From Stramenopiles sp. TOSAG23-6 (taxonomy: Eukaryota > Sar), in contig LT635927.1 of assembly GCA_900128565.1 (NCBI GenBank), positions 1 to 47,591 on the forward strand: DNA of 47,591 bases. Reading direction: 5' to 3'. Below are positions 36,421 to 45,957 of the stretch, piece after piece. Position 1 is the stretch's first letter. Each line of letters starts with the position of its first letter. The position numbers and the translations under genes are program-made. Under the pieces are notes generated by a model. The model had not been told where the DNA came from and did not search any database. It saw only the letters and a list, made by a program, of their open reading frames with translations.

Positions 36421-37908
36421 TTATAAATTAAGTCTTCTTCGGCGACCTTGGTATTGCCAGTCATCAAAAGCTTCAGCTTCAAGCTCATCTCTTTTCACTT
36501 TTTTTCTATCCGATTCGTCTTCATTACTACTGTAATTGTCATTCTTGTCAAATGTGATATTACCATCATTGTCAATATTCTCAGACGCAGTTGGTTTATC
36601 TCTTTTATCACCGCTTTTGTATTGTGCATCAGACAAATGCAACATATATGGATTATTTTTCTTATTTTCTTCATCCGATGAAACAAGTTTCTTTGCTTTC
36701 TCCTCAATTGACTTTTGAGTTTCGATACGCTTTCTCTCAGTTTTAGATTCTTCCTCAAGTTTATTCTGCAAATCTGCAGCTTTCTGTTTTTGTATCGTAG
36801 CGAGTTCTTCAACTTTTCGTTCCCATACACTGTTTGCTTCATGTTCTGATAGTAGAGATGAACCAGATCTCAGATATGTTGCACATGTAAAAGTACAAGC
36901 AGGAATGACATCATTTGATATATTACCTTGAGAAAGAACTAAATGTTTATCATCATGACATCTGAATAAATTACAACCCATCCGTGAAAATCGAGATGCG
37001 TCTAAAGTAACACATATCTGTGGTTTTTCAGTGACGCCTGAAAATTTTGACACAACCTCAATCAATTTCGTTACATCAGACTGATCTTCATTAATTAATG
37101 TTGCCGCAAAGTGTGCATATGTTGAGTTCTTCCGAACGCAAATTCCTTTGTCGCGAATGACATTCCAATCACGTAGTAAACAAAAATATTTTATATCGTG
37201 AAGCTCACTATTTGGTTTTGTTAAAGGATAGACTTGTAACTTTTCGTCAGTAGTTTCAATATGAGCACCAGTAGCACGGACGAACAATTCATCATCGATT
37301 TTTGTGGATTCTAATCGAGCAACACCCAATTTACCGTGCACTGTTCCGTTCTTCTCGACACTAATTGTTTCCAAAACTTGAGCTGGTGAGTATCGAAATA
37401 TTTTTTTCAGAGAAGTGTGTTTTGTCAGACTATCCAATTTTACGTAACCATCAACTCTTGGATTCAAACCTTGACGACGTAAGTTACCACGTAGGACACG
37501 AAGATATGCAAGAATTGCAAACTCAGGGATTACCAATTGTTGTGACTCACTTTTCTTCTGCAGACGTTTTTCTATAGTATCGCTGAGAACAATAGTCTTT
37601 AGCAACCAAACGCGTCGAGAAGATCCAAAACGAATCTTACTACCTTCTATGATTTTTACAGGGACTCCTCGCTGGAGCTTACGACCATTGACAAACGTAT
37701 GATGCGTAGATCCTAAATCACTGAGCATCATTAATTGTGTGAAAGAATCTAAGCTTATCCTCGCATGCTGCCGTGAAATGGACGGATGTGCTAAAGCAAA
37801 TTCACAATGGTCACTATCTCGACCTACAAGATAGGAAGGTTTCCCTTCACACTTTACTGACTCTATAAATTGATTATCTTTAAACGCATCAAATGTGAGA
37901 GCTGCCAT
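36421..37908 (-). CDS. FHA domain fused to Tpt1/KptA-like RNA 2'-phosphotransferase domain
   Basis: 495 aa. An FHA domain at about 1-105 keeps the phosphothreonine-binding pattern: YLVGR (R30), SISRQHARI (S45, H48), LGSTHHTFVNG (N74). The next part, about 128-350, resembles the tRNA 2'-phosphotransferase Tpt1 along its length: AYLRVLRGNLRRQGL against AxLRHGALxLGL, VDGYVKLDSL against DGFVPL, the block VRATGAH (210-216) against IRANQGH, WNVIRDKGI, and HLVLSQG near 325 against VILTPG. In this by-eye alignment the tetrad Arg is kept (R140), the neighbouring His is Gly (G141), and the other two Arg positions are not Arg. So the NAD-dependent transfer activity may be lost. A charged coiled tail (355-495) contains basic nuclear-signal-like runs. 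A phospho-guided RNA-related scaffold is inferred. Confidence 0.72.
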   Translation of the reverse strand: MAALTFDAFKDNQFIESVKCEGKPSYLVGRDSDHCEFALAHPSISRQHARISLDSFTQLMMLSDLGSTHHTFVNGRKLQRGVPVKIIEGSKIRFGSSRRVWLLKTIVLSDTIEKRLQKKSESQQLVIPEFAILAYLRVLRGNLRRQGLNPRVDGYVKLDSLTKHTSLKKIFRYSPAQVLETISVEKNGTVHGKLGVARLESTKIDDELFVRATGAHIETTDEKLQVYPLTKPNSELHDIKYFCLLRDWNVIRDKGICVRKNSTYAHFAATLINEDQSDVTKLIEVVSKFSGVTEKPQICVTLDASRFSRMGCNLFRCHDDKHLVLSQGNISNDVIPACTFTCATYLRSGSSLLSEHEANSVWERKVEELATIQKQKAADLQNKLEEESKTERKRIETQKSIEEKAKKLVSSDEENKKNNPYMLHLSDAQYKSGDKRDKPTASENIDNDGNITFDKNDNYSSNEDESDRKKVKRDELEAEAFDDWQYQGRRRRLNL

Positions 37909-38177
37909 TTTTCATTAAATATTTATATTTTTCATAAATCTTCCCTGCCTTTTTGTGTTGTTACACAAGTTTGTGCAGTCTGACTTGCGGGGCGTATCAA
38001 ATCACGAGTGTCAATCGAAATCTCAAAATTTAATCGGGAAATGAAAAAGAGATTTTTTTCGGTCATCGGCGTTTTAGGTCAATCACTTGACTTGTATCGG
38101 ACACTGGACTCGGAGTTCATTAATTTATTACAAAGTAATCCAAAGGTACTTTATACACTCGGAAGTAGTAAATTCTG

Positions 38178-39022
38178 ATGACAATTCCAACAAAAATAAA
38201 GTATCAACCAAAGAAAGAATCTGCCTCGGTGCATCCTGAATTGTCTAAAATTGTTGCGTCAGCGCAGAAAGTGATCTGTTGTTCACTGACAAAACCAATG
38301 CCTCCATGTGATGTAGAGCAATTATCAGCTCTACTTTCAGAAAAGGTAACTTTGATTATGACAAAAAGAGACCAAGAAACGGATACAAAAGTTTCAACAT
38401 TTGTGGAACAAATAGATAAAAATACAATGTTATTTGCGGAGCAATTGAAAAATATTGAAAAAGACCTGAAAGCCTTCACAGAGTCATTCTCTACAAATAT
38501 TGATGGAAACAGTGAGTTCAAATACAGTACAGAAAATGACTTTGTAACAGTTCAATCAAATACTGAGAGTAATCATCATTCAACTAAACGAGCTTGGCAA
38601 GATACAGATAATTGCCTTGGAAGAGTGCGTGTACGTTGTCCACTTACATTTCAAATTAATTGTTTTTTTGTACCAAATTTCGTACCTAACGAATTTCAAA
38701 TTTGAGATATTTTTTCACAACTCCTAAACGAATTCGTTGTTCTGCATCTCCTTCAATTAAAACGTTAACAAACACAAGACGAAGTAAATTACCTATAAAA
38801 TCCACTGATATGTTAGCGACATGGTTCATGAATCACAAAACTAATCCATATCCGACTATACAAGAAAAACGAGAACTTGTAGAAAAAACTTCACTTAGTA
38901 TGCGACAAGTCAATAATTGGTTTACAAATATGCGTAAACGTCATTGGAAACCTTTGAAACAAGGACGAAAGCCGAGATCTTACGAAGAGTACAAGCTACT
39001 AGAAGAAATGAAAAAAGGATAA
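38178..39022 (+). CDS. TALE-class homeodomain transcription factor, frame break at intron
   Basis: Exon 1 (38178 to about 38624 or 38630) encodes about 150 residues with a coiled segment but no known domain. Exon 2 (about 38707-39022) encodes a homeodomain ending the protein. TALE identity is shown by the NPYP loop (HKTNPYPTIQEKREL) and the recognition helix MRQVNNWFTNMRKRHW. The intron has donor candidates GTGCGT (38625) or GTACGT (38631), a branch-like CCTAAC (38685-38690) and an acceptor TTTGAG ending at 38706. The exon phases do not agree: joining reads out of frame unless the T6 run at 38710-38715 has one base too many, or another splice site is used. Function as a DNA-binding regulator is family-level knowledge. 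Convergent with Hsp10. Confidence 0.75.
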
Positions 39023-39239
39023 ATGTTATATGAATGTATTATTTTTAACTGTAAAAAAGTATAATATATTTCAAACTGAATTTCAATTTGTACATTTTCT
39101 AGAACTATATAATATTCAAAAATAATTTATTAGTCTACATCTTCAAAAAAGTAATATAAAAACATACTACCCCTCCGTGTGAAAGCGATAAGCTTGAAAA
39201 AAAACGACAGTTCTCTCTCTCTTACACAAATGCCTTCCT

Positions 39240-40031
39240 TTATGCATCACTAACAATGGCCAGAATATCTTCCTCGCGGAATAAGAGTAGTTCTGGTTCA
39301 TCATCAGCTGTTGGTAACTTAGTACCACCAAATTCAGGAAGAAACACTTTGTTACCTACTGTTAAACTCATAGGAGCTATGCTTCCATCCATTGTGAGTG
39401 CTCCTGGTCCTACAGCGATGACTTCTCCCTGTGGAAGAGTCTTTTGCGCTGTCTCTGGCAACATGATACCTGTGCTGTAAATAATAGATGAAATCAGAAT
39501 ATGTTCAGTAAAAGATTATGACAAAATATTTGGAAAAAATCCACAAAAAGACACATAATCACGTATATACAGATTGAAATCGTAATATCTGAACCAATCA
39601 CATCATTGGATGTGAATGAATTGGATAGTTATCTCGATATGGCTACTCTAGCGCATGCGTTTACCATTATGTTCATTCAATAAAAATTGTCATTGGTGTT
39701 GACACAACCAACAACAATTTTTACAGGTAGCGAAGCTTGCTACAATAACGATTGGTGATATAACACGCGCAACAATTTCATTGACAGACATGTGAACAAA
39801 ATGAATGACGAACATTTTGATCTGATGTAACTTCCATCAAATATTTGGAAAAAAAATAAAGACGAGCAGTAAAAGCTGCCCGAACACAAACGAAACTCAA
39901 TGAAAGTTGTTTTCAGCAATGTTAAAGAAAATCAACTTACCACCAGCAGTGACTGTCTCAGCCAAAGCTTTCTGTACCAAAACACGGTTTCCTAAAGGTG
40001 CGAGACGGCGAGCGAGGTTAGCCATTGACAT
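39240..40031 (-). CDS. HSPE1: Mitochondrial chaperonin 10 (Hsp10/GroES)
   Basis: Co-chaperonin lid of Hsp60. Two exons: 40031-39941 (MSMANLARRLAPLGNRVLVQ, then KALAETVTAG) and 39469-39240. Splicing rejoins TAGG with IMLPETAQKTLPQGEVIAVGPG, which restores the mobile-loop TAGGIxLPE motif. The rest (LTVGNKVFLPEFGGTKL, LLLFREEDILAI) is typical. About 105 residues, the usual size. The start could be M1 or M3. A short basic N-terminus suits mitochondrial import. A 307-bp divergent region with paired CACGTG sites separates it from the CLU gene. Confidence 0.95.
39470..39940 (-). other. 471-nt GT-AG intron in Hsp10
   Basis: Donor GTAAGT; acceptor CACAG, preceded 4 nt earlier by another AG (ACAGCACAG). 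Only the second AG keeps the frame. The intron is large compared with the other two in the window. I looked for snoRNA boxes and tRNA structure and saw none that convince; a short near-palindrome GTAGCGAAGCTTGCTAC lies near 39726-39744. Confidence 0.88.
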
Positions 40032-40338
40032 TTTTAGTTACACAAACTTCGTTAGTTACTAATCAAAAGGACGCAGTAAACAAACACACAAAGGTAGAAA
40101 GGGCTAAGGGCGCACTGACACCACACAAAAGTCACACAAGTCACGTTTTGACCAAATTTAGAAATTTTTGCCACGTGTCGTGTCGCCAAATTTTGCCACG
40201 TGTCGGCCAACTTCACGGTTTCATAAACTAACGGGTACCTAAAATGGCAGTCACAAGTAATATTTTTTTTTCAAAAGACAATGTCAAATCATTCTTGATT
40301 TACAAAAATTTCCAATTTACAAAATGCTGGAATAGAAT
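40032..40338. promoter_or_regulatory. Divergent region with two G-box repeats
   Basis: 307 bp between Hsp10 and the CLU gene. The 15-mer TTTTGCCACGTGTCG occurs at 40166-40180 and again at 40191-40205, 25 bp apart, placing CACGTG at 40172-40177 and 40197-40202. The site type fits bHLH or bZIP factors. No RNA gene seen. Confidence 0.55.
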
Positions 40339-43300
40339 ATGGATAGCATGAGCAACGAGGTTATTTTAGACTCTCCAAATAGTATATCATCTTGGATTGA
40401 TGGTGTTGTCGAAGTTGATTCTACAGATGATGAGTTTGATAATGGATTTGACACTGGTGACAACTCTTCAGATAAAGAACAACTAAAAAGAAACGTTCCT
40501 CAAAAGAAACCTGGAAGATCTGGTTCAAATTTTGCAGTTGGTGCTACTAAGCTGTCGAAGAATGACCCTAGAGCCTTGCTTCTTTCTACACGACCATATT
40601 TTGTCCACGGTGCTGGAATAGACTCTGCAAATGGCAAATATACATTTGACCCTGATAGTGAGGTAGACTTTATGAATACTTCAAAATTTAAACGAAGATG
40701 GTATCAGGAAAAAATATCAATTATTGATGATTCCAATAGTGGCGGAAATATTTACGAGCTCTTCGAGTTACTTCGAATTGGAAGGTGTAAATGGGTTTTT
40801 CGTGTCCATACAAATAATTGTGCAACAAGTAAACTCACAGAACTTAAAAATTTCAAAGTAGAAAACTTTGATTGTCACGTTGATCTATACATGTGTGATA
40901 ATCCATCACCACTACCTCCACATGTTGGATGGACATCTTTGAGCCCTCAATATGAACCAGCGCCAATTTTTGTGCAGGAGTCTGGCTATGACCTTGTCAT
41001 ACGTCATATTCAAAAATGTTCTGAAGATCCACAACAGATTTCGACTCTCCGGCGCCGTACTAGTATTGAAACTCAAAATGAAGTTAAAAGTTCTGTCAAA
41101 GATATGAATAGTGATACCCAATCTTTCGTAGCAACATCTCGAATTGTGTCAAGTGAATATACTACGTATGAACCAAATAAAACTTCAAATAATGGTACAA
41201 GTATTAGTAGTAATAACTCTTCACCCGTTGGTGTTTTTGATGGATATACTACTTATGAAACAAATATTTCTCAATCTGATGTTTTCACTGAAAGTACATA
41301 TGAAAGTACCTTACACGCTAAAAAAGATACTTATATTACATATGAACCTAGTGGTTATAGTAGTACAGTTACAACAAGTACAAATGAAAGAGATACGATA
41401 CATTATAAACATGAATTAAGTCAAAAACAAAGCAAACCTGAAGATGATTTAAAAAGAGTCAATTTTAATGCACAATTTCAAAGTGCACTTGAAATGCCTT
41501 CTGAAACAAGACAACAAAAATTGAAAAAGTTTCAAAGATTAACTGAAATTACCCAGAATTTCATTTTTCTGGCAAGAACTTATGCAAAAGTAATTATTCT
41601 TGAACAATTCCTTGCACCTGATAGTAGAACAATTATGCGGAATACAAAATCAATAGGAGGTATCGCTGGCGGAGAAAAATTTATAGTAGGTGATATATTC
41701 TTCAAGGCTGCTAATGTTTCTACTGTGTACAACGGTAGTTACGAATTCGGTGCAAAAGCTCTTGCCAATGATCTTCTGGGCTGTGAACATGCTTTCAATG
41801 CGGAAATTGACGGACTTCATTTCGCGTTACAAGTTGTGATTGACTACCTTGGTCATCGATTGCAAGCGCAAGCGTTGCTACCGATAAAATCAACAAATCA
41901 AGATCCGCAGAAAGGAGTTAATAATAGTACATTAGAGCTGGGTTCGTCGAATGGTTTATGGACTATTGCAAGTCCCTCAGGCTTAGCGGAGACAACTGCA
42001 CAACCAATAGAAAAGATGAGAAAGCTTGGAGAAGCGTTAAATCTGGCTCCACATACGGTAATCGAACGCTCCACAGGAAATAGTCATCTAGTAAGTACAG
42101 CAGCTGATTTAGAAGTACACGTAAGTCACGCTGATAGAAGAACATATCTTGTGGATCTCGCGAGACTTTTTCCACCAGAAAGCCCTCAAGCCGTTCCCCA
42201 TCTCAGGTTTAGTCCTATGCTTGCCGGGATGAAAGGAGCGAGTCTTTTCTGTAGACTTCTGCGACCAGAACTTGTTGCGGCTGGGGCAAAACCACTTTCA
42301 TGTGACACGTTCACTGCGTTTTCTACAGGAGATGAAAAAGGTGATATCTACTCTAGTGATGTCCATGACGCAACAATGAGGCTAATTCAAGATGTGATCC
42401 CACGATTAGCGAGAAAATTATCTTCATCAAGTGGTGCGTTAGACCCTATGTGTGTAGGGGAAACTCTTCATAAGCACGGTATTAATTTACGGCATCTAGG
42501 CCTTCTTCGGGCTCATGTCCCACTTGAATGTGGTCAACTTCGACGAGTTCTACTTGTAGAAATGGTCGTTCGGGCACTTAAGCAATTTATGCGTAAAAGT
42601 CAGCGTATCTTAATAAGGTATGAAAAGAAGGTCAGTATGCAACGATGTAGAGAGTTTTGTGCAACAGCGTACAATACTATTTTTGGTGATGGCCCTCACT
42701 CAATTAGTTTCTGGTGTAACGTTGTTGAGCGCGAAGTACTGTTGAGATTTGGATGGCTTGCGTTTGATGTTGACGAAATCGGTAAACTCCGCGACCTCTG
42801 CCTAGAACGATACCAACGTGAAATACTATTTGAACGGTTGCAGTCATCTACGGGAGTTTTTATAGAGTCATCTGCTCGATATTTACTTCAGACAGAATAC
42901 GCCGACAAGCGAGTATCTAAGTGCATTGAAGCAGATATTAAACTTAAACCTGTGGTACGCTTTCAATATATTCACGACTTTTGGAAAGGGATGCTTCTAG
43001 AACTAAGTGCTGAAACAAAACAATCTTGTTGTGATTACACAAGTTCACTAAGGTTACGTGAAGTAGCTATGCCACATTTCAAGGCTGCATTAGACTCAGT
43101 CCCAAATGACTTATATATCATGGATACCTACAAAAAGTCTCTTTCTCGGCTTGTGCAACTTATGATTTTCGTTAATCCAGTAACACTTGAGCGAAGCACC
43201 AACGAAGGCGTGAAATTACATGGACTTATTCCTTCACCCGTTTGTTTACGCCGCCTTACCGGATTATTAACAGGTCGTGAAGGAATTGATAGTAATATAA

Positions 43301-45957
43301 TCTTTATTTTACAACAGGCTTTAAAATCCGGACAATACCATATCGCCTCTGACATTCTCGTGTTCTTGCGACTTTCAACACCAAAAAATGATATTGTTTT
43401 AACTCTAGATTCTCCTATAAATGAAGCAAGTGACACAAAATCTACATCTATCGAGGAAAGTGGAAAATTTGAGTTACCCAAATCGCTTTCACACACAGTA
43501 TCCTCAACAGGATTTATTCTTCCAGCCATATCACCTGGAATTTCTACCAGAACACGGTCTCTTTCATTAAGCTTTAGCCTATCCGACCTATTTCCGATAG
43601 AATCTACATGTGTTCAAGCCGTGTCTCTTTTCTGTGAAGGGTATGTTTGTGGACGAGGTAATGATATTATTCTAAAATTGAAGGAACTCCAGTCTTTGAA
43701 TCAGTGTAATAATATACGAAGTGCAGCAACTTCGAATTCAACGACTCAAGAAAAGACAGAATCATGGAGACCGGAGTCTTTGAAAGTCTTAGAAGAATCA
43801 AATTCAAGTATTACACTTAAAATTGGTGACTTTTCAGACGTCTTAAGTCATAGAACAAATCGATTGAGTAGTATTGCGTGCCAGTTTTGCGTTCGACGTC
43901 TTATTTCATCTTACTTTCGAAAAAGTAGCATCCGGAACAACATCACATTGAACTTGGGAGGAGCCGATATTGGTAGCCTGAAAAATACTTCTGATGTATT
44001 TACACAGCTTCGTCTGAACCGGAATAGCTCGGGCAGTATCGCAAGGTCAAGTTCGCAATTGTCATATAGTCTGTCATATTCTGACGACGACGATTCTATG
44101 AACTTTTTGAAATCTGGTGGCTCTCCTGGTATCGGGGCATTTTTGACAGAAACGCTTCCTTCAATTAAATCTTTAGAAGGTCTTATACTAGATAAAAATG
44201 ATTTAGAAGATGCTGGTGTTATCGAGTTATGCAGTCTTCCAAAAAATATTCAAATACGCTTCACATCTCTAAAACATCTAAGTTTATGGAATAATAGTTT
44301 TGGTAACCGCGGTGCAACAAGTCTTTGCAAAATTTTAAAAAATATGAATAGCTTGACACATCTTGATGTTAGTTACAACAATATAGAAGATAAGAGTATG
44401 ACACAAATTTTTGTAGCTTCCATGCGATCTAGAATGGAGAAATACCCAGGTATGTTACCACTCCGAATAATATTTGAAAACAACAAACTTAAGAGGTTGA
44501 GTACGTTGGAGCCTGAAATAAATTTAACCGAGGATAAACTACAATCTTTATTACAAAAAATCAACCTTTCACCATCGCCGTCAAAGTCACGTTCTAATGT
44601 TCCGTATAGAAGGGGAAGAGTTTCCGTTAGGGAGATTCAAGAAGAAACTTCAAAGAATGAGCGAGGTGCATGTCGTCTGGTGATGCGTCGTGCTATTGAA
44701 CTTGCTGCCGAGAGTGACGAACATGACTACAAAACTCTAAAAGCCTTACTTTCATTGGATTTTGGAAAAGATATCGTTGAAGCGTGTAAACCGAAATTAC
44801 GACAACTGTTTCAAATGTCTGCAGATGGTATTGATACAAGCTTGTATCGCGAAAATTGCATTCTAAGTGTTTTCCAAACTAATGACACAAGTAATCCACA
44901 ACGTACCGGTCTCGTGGACGAAGAGACGACGTCAACTCTTGCACTTGAAAATGCTACTGTCGTACAAACTGTGAGTCCGACAACCGGGCGATGCAAAATT
45001 CAGTGGGCAGGAACAAAGCATCACTCAATTCAATCAAATATAGTTTCCCGAAACACGCCACTAAGAAGTGAAGTAATAGTGATTGGCAGTGCAAACTTTG
45101 AACATATAGTCTTAACAGATAAAATTCCTCGCGTGAATAGCACACAAATAGGCCACGGCTATAGAAACTGTGTTGGTGGCAATGGTGCCAATCAGGCAAT
45201 TATGGCCGCAAAGCTAGGTGCGTCAGTGAAGTTATTATGTAAATTAGGACATGATGAACACGCGGATCAAATTATTGAAAAGTTGAAAAACAATAATGTT
45301 GACTGCACTCTGGTTTTGCGAAACAAAGATCTCACCACAGGCTTATCTTTCATTATTGTAGATCGCACAGGCCATCATAGCACCGTGTTAAATCCAGGAG
45401 CTAACAAATCGCTCTCTGTTGCTGATATTGATCGTGCTAAATATGCTTTTACTACTGCGAATGTTCTTACAATCTCACTGGGGGTTACACTGGCTGTTGT
45501 GCGTGCCTCCGTAAAACTAGCAATTCGAGAGCGTTTAATGTCGGTTCTTCATCTATCTCCAATATTATCTGACACCTCCTTTGACGAAGATCTTCTCGCA
45601 CTACCAAATGTTGTAGTTATTACAAAGGGAGACATGGATAATCTCCTTGGTATAGCAAATATTCCTGCCCTTCCTTTTGGAGTATCTCAAGACAGCAAAT
45701 ATCTAGGACTTACAGCTTTGGTCGAAAAATATGATTTTAAAGTATTAATACTCATAGAACATGGAAGAGCAACGTTGGCTTTTAGTGATGAGAGAGAAGT
45801 AGAAACTGTTGTTGTTCCTAAAACGAAACGATTTGTTGATTTTTCAGGTGCTGCAGAATGTTTTGTTGGATCATTTGCATTTTTTCTTTCTCAAAAGGAA
45901 ACTATCAGTGACGCTGCAAAACACGCAGCTGAGTTATGCAGTAGTGTACAGTGGTAA
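40339..45957 (+). CDS. Giant CLU-domain, LRR and PfkB (ribokinase-like) fusion protein
   Basis: 1872 aa, single exon. An acidic N-terminus leads to a module at about 81-200 (VHGAGIDSANGKYTF, then WVFRVHTNN, LPPHVGWTSL). A Ser/Thr/Tyr-rich linker follows, with repeated TTYE words. A CLU-like domain spans about 440-760 (FNAEIDGLHFALQVVIDYLG, GEALNLAPH, DRRTYLVDLARLFPPESP, LHKHGINLRHLGLL, LVEMVVRALK); CLU proteins act in mitochondrial positioning and mRNA binding. After about 500 uncharacterised residues come RNI-type leucine-rich repeats (about 1275-1360, SLKHLSLWNNSFGNRGA). The C-terminus (about 1575-1872) is ribokinase-like: VIVIGSANFEHIV, VGGNGANQAIMAAKLGA, PGANKSL. Key active-site positions differ (GSANFE for GSxNxD; GAAE for GAGD; no NETE), so kinase activity is doubtful. 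It ends a few residues short of typical PfkB proteins. Confidence 0.75.
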   Translation: MDSMSNEVILDSPNSISSWIDGVVEVDSTDDEFDNGFDTGDNSSDKEQLKRNVPQKKPGRSGSNFAVGATKLSKNDPRALLLSTRPYFVHGAGIDSANGKYTFDPDSEVDFMNTSKFKRRWYQEKISIIDDSNSGGNIYELFELLRIGRCKWVFRVHTNNCATSKLTELKNFKVENFDCHVDLYMCDNPSPLPPHVGWTSLSPQYEPAPIFVQESGYDLVIRHIQKCSEDPQQISTLRRRTSIETQNEVKSSVKDMNSDTQSFVATSRIVSSEYTTYEPNKTSNNGTSISSNNSSPVGVFDGYTTYETNISQSDVFTESTYESTLHAKKDTYITYEPSGYSSTVTTSTNERDTIHYKHELSQKQSKPEDDLKRVNFNAQFQSALEMPSETRQQKLKKFQRLTEITQNFIFLARTYAKVIILEQFLAPDSRTIMRNTKSIGGIAGGEKFIVGDIFFKAANVSTVYNGSYEFGAKALANDLLGCEHAFNAEIDGLHFALQVVIDYLGHRLQAQALLPIKSTNQDPQKGVNNSTLELGSSNGLWTIASPSGLAETTAQPIEKMRKLGEALNLAPHTVIERSTGNSHLVSTAADLEVHVSHADRRTYLVDLARLFPPESPQAVPHLRFSPMLAGMKGASLFCRLLRPELVAAGAKPLSCDTFTAFSTGDEKGDIYSSDVHDATMRLIQDVIPRLARKLSSSSGALDPMCVGETLHKHGINLRHLGLLRAHVPLECGQLRRVLLVEMVVRALKQFMRKSQRILIRYEKKVSMQRCREFCATAYNTIFGDGPHSISFWCNVVEREVLLRFGWLAFDVDEIGKLRDLCLERYQREILFERLQSSTGVFIESSARYLLQTEYADKRVSKCIEADIKLKPVVRFQYIHDFWKGMLLELSAETKQSCCDYTSSLRLREVAMPHFKAALDSVPNDLYIMDTYKKSLSRLVQLMIFVNPVTLERSTNEGVKLHGLIPSPVCLRRLTGLLTGREGIDSNIIFILQQALKSGQYHIASDILVFLRLSTPKNDIVLTLDSPINEASDTKSTSIEESGKFELPKSLSHTVSSTGFILPAISPGISTRTRSLSLSFSLSDLFPIESTCVQAVSLFCEGYVCGRGNDIILKLKELQSLNQCNNIRSAATSNSTTQEKTESWRPESLKVLEESNSSITLKIGDFSDVLSHRTNRLSSIACQFCVRRLISSYFRKSSIRNNITLNLGGADIGSLKNTSDVFTQLRLNRNSSGSIARSSSQLSYSLSYSDDDDSMNFLKSGGSPGIGAFLTETLPSIKSLEGLILDKNDLEDAGVIELCSLPKNIQIRFTSLKHLSLWNNSFGNRGATSLCKILKNMNSLTHLDVSYNNIEDKSMTQIFVASMRSRMEKYPGMLPLRIIFENNKLKRLSTLEPEINLTEDKLQSLLQKINLSPSPSKSRSNVPYRRGRVSVREIQEETSKNERGACRLVMRRAIELAAESDEHDYKTLKALLSLDFGKDIVEACKPKLRQLFQMSADGIDTSLYRENCILSVFQTNDTSNPQRTGLVDEETTSTLALENATVVQTVSPTTGRCKIQWAGTKHHSIQSNIVSRNTPLRSEVIVIGSANFEHIVLTDKIPRVNSTQIGHGYRNCVGGNGANQAIMAAKLGASVKLLCKLGHDEHADQIIEKLKNNNVDCTLVLRNKDLTTGLSFIIVDRTGHHSTVLNPGANKSLSVADIDRAKYAFTTANVLTISLGVTLAVVRASVKLAIRERLMSVLHLSPILSDTSFDEDLLALPNVVVITKGDMDNLLGIANIPALPFGVSQDSKYLGLTALVEKYDFKVLILIEHGRATLAFSDEREVETVVVPKTKRFVDFSGAAECFVGSFAFFLSQKETISDAAKHAAELCSSVQW

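Noticed and set aside
39470-39940. snoRNA or tRNA in the Hsp10 intron
   Set aside because: No paired C/D or H/ACA boxes and no cloverleaf could be found; the short near-palindrome alone is not enough.
43128-43529. Minus-strand ORF of 133 codons inside the CLU gene
   Set aside because: Antisense shadow of a long, coherent coding frame, without a known domain.
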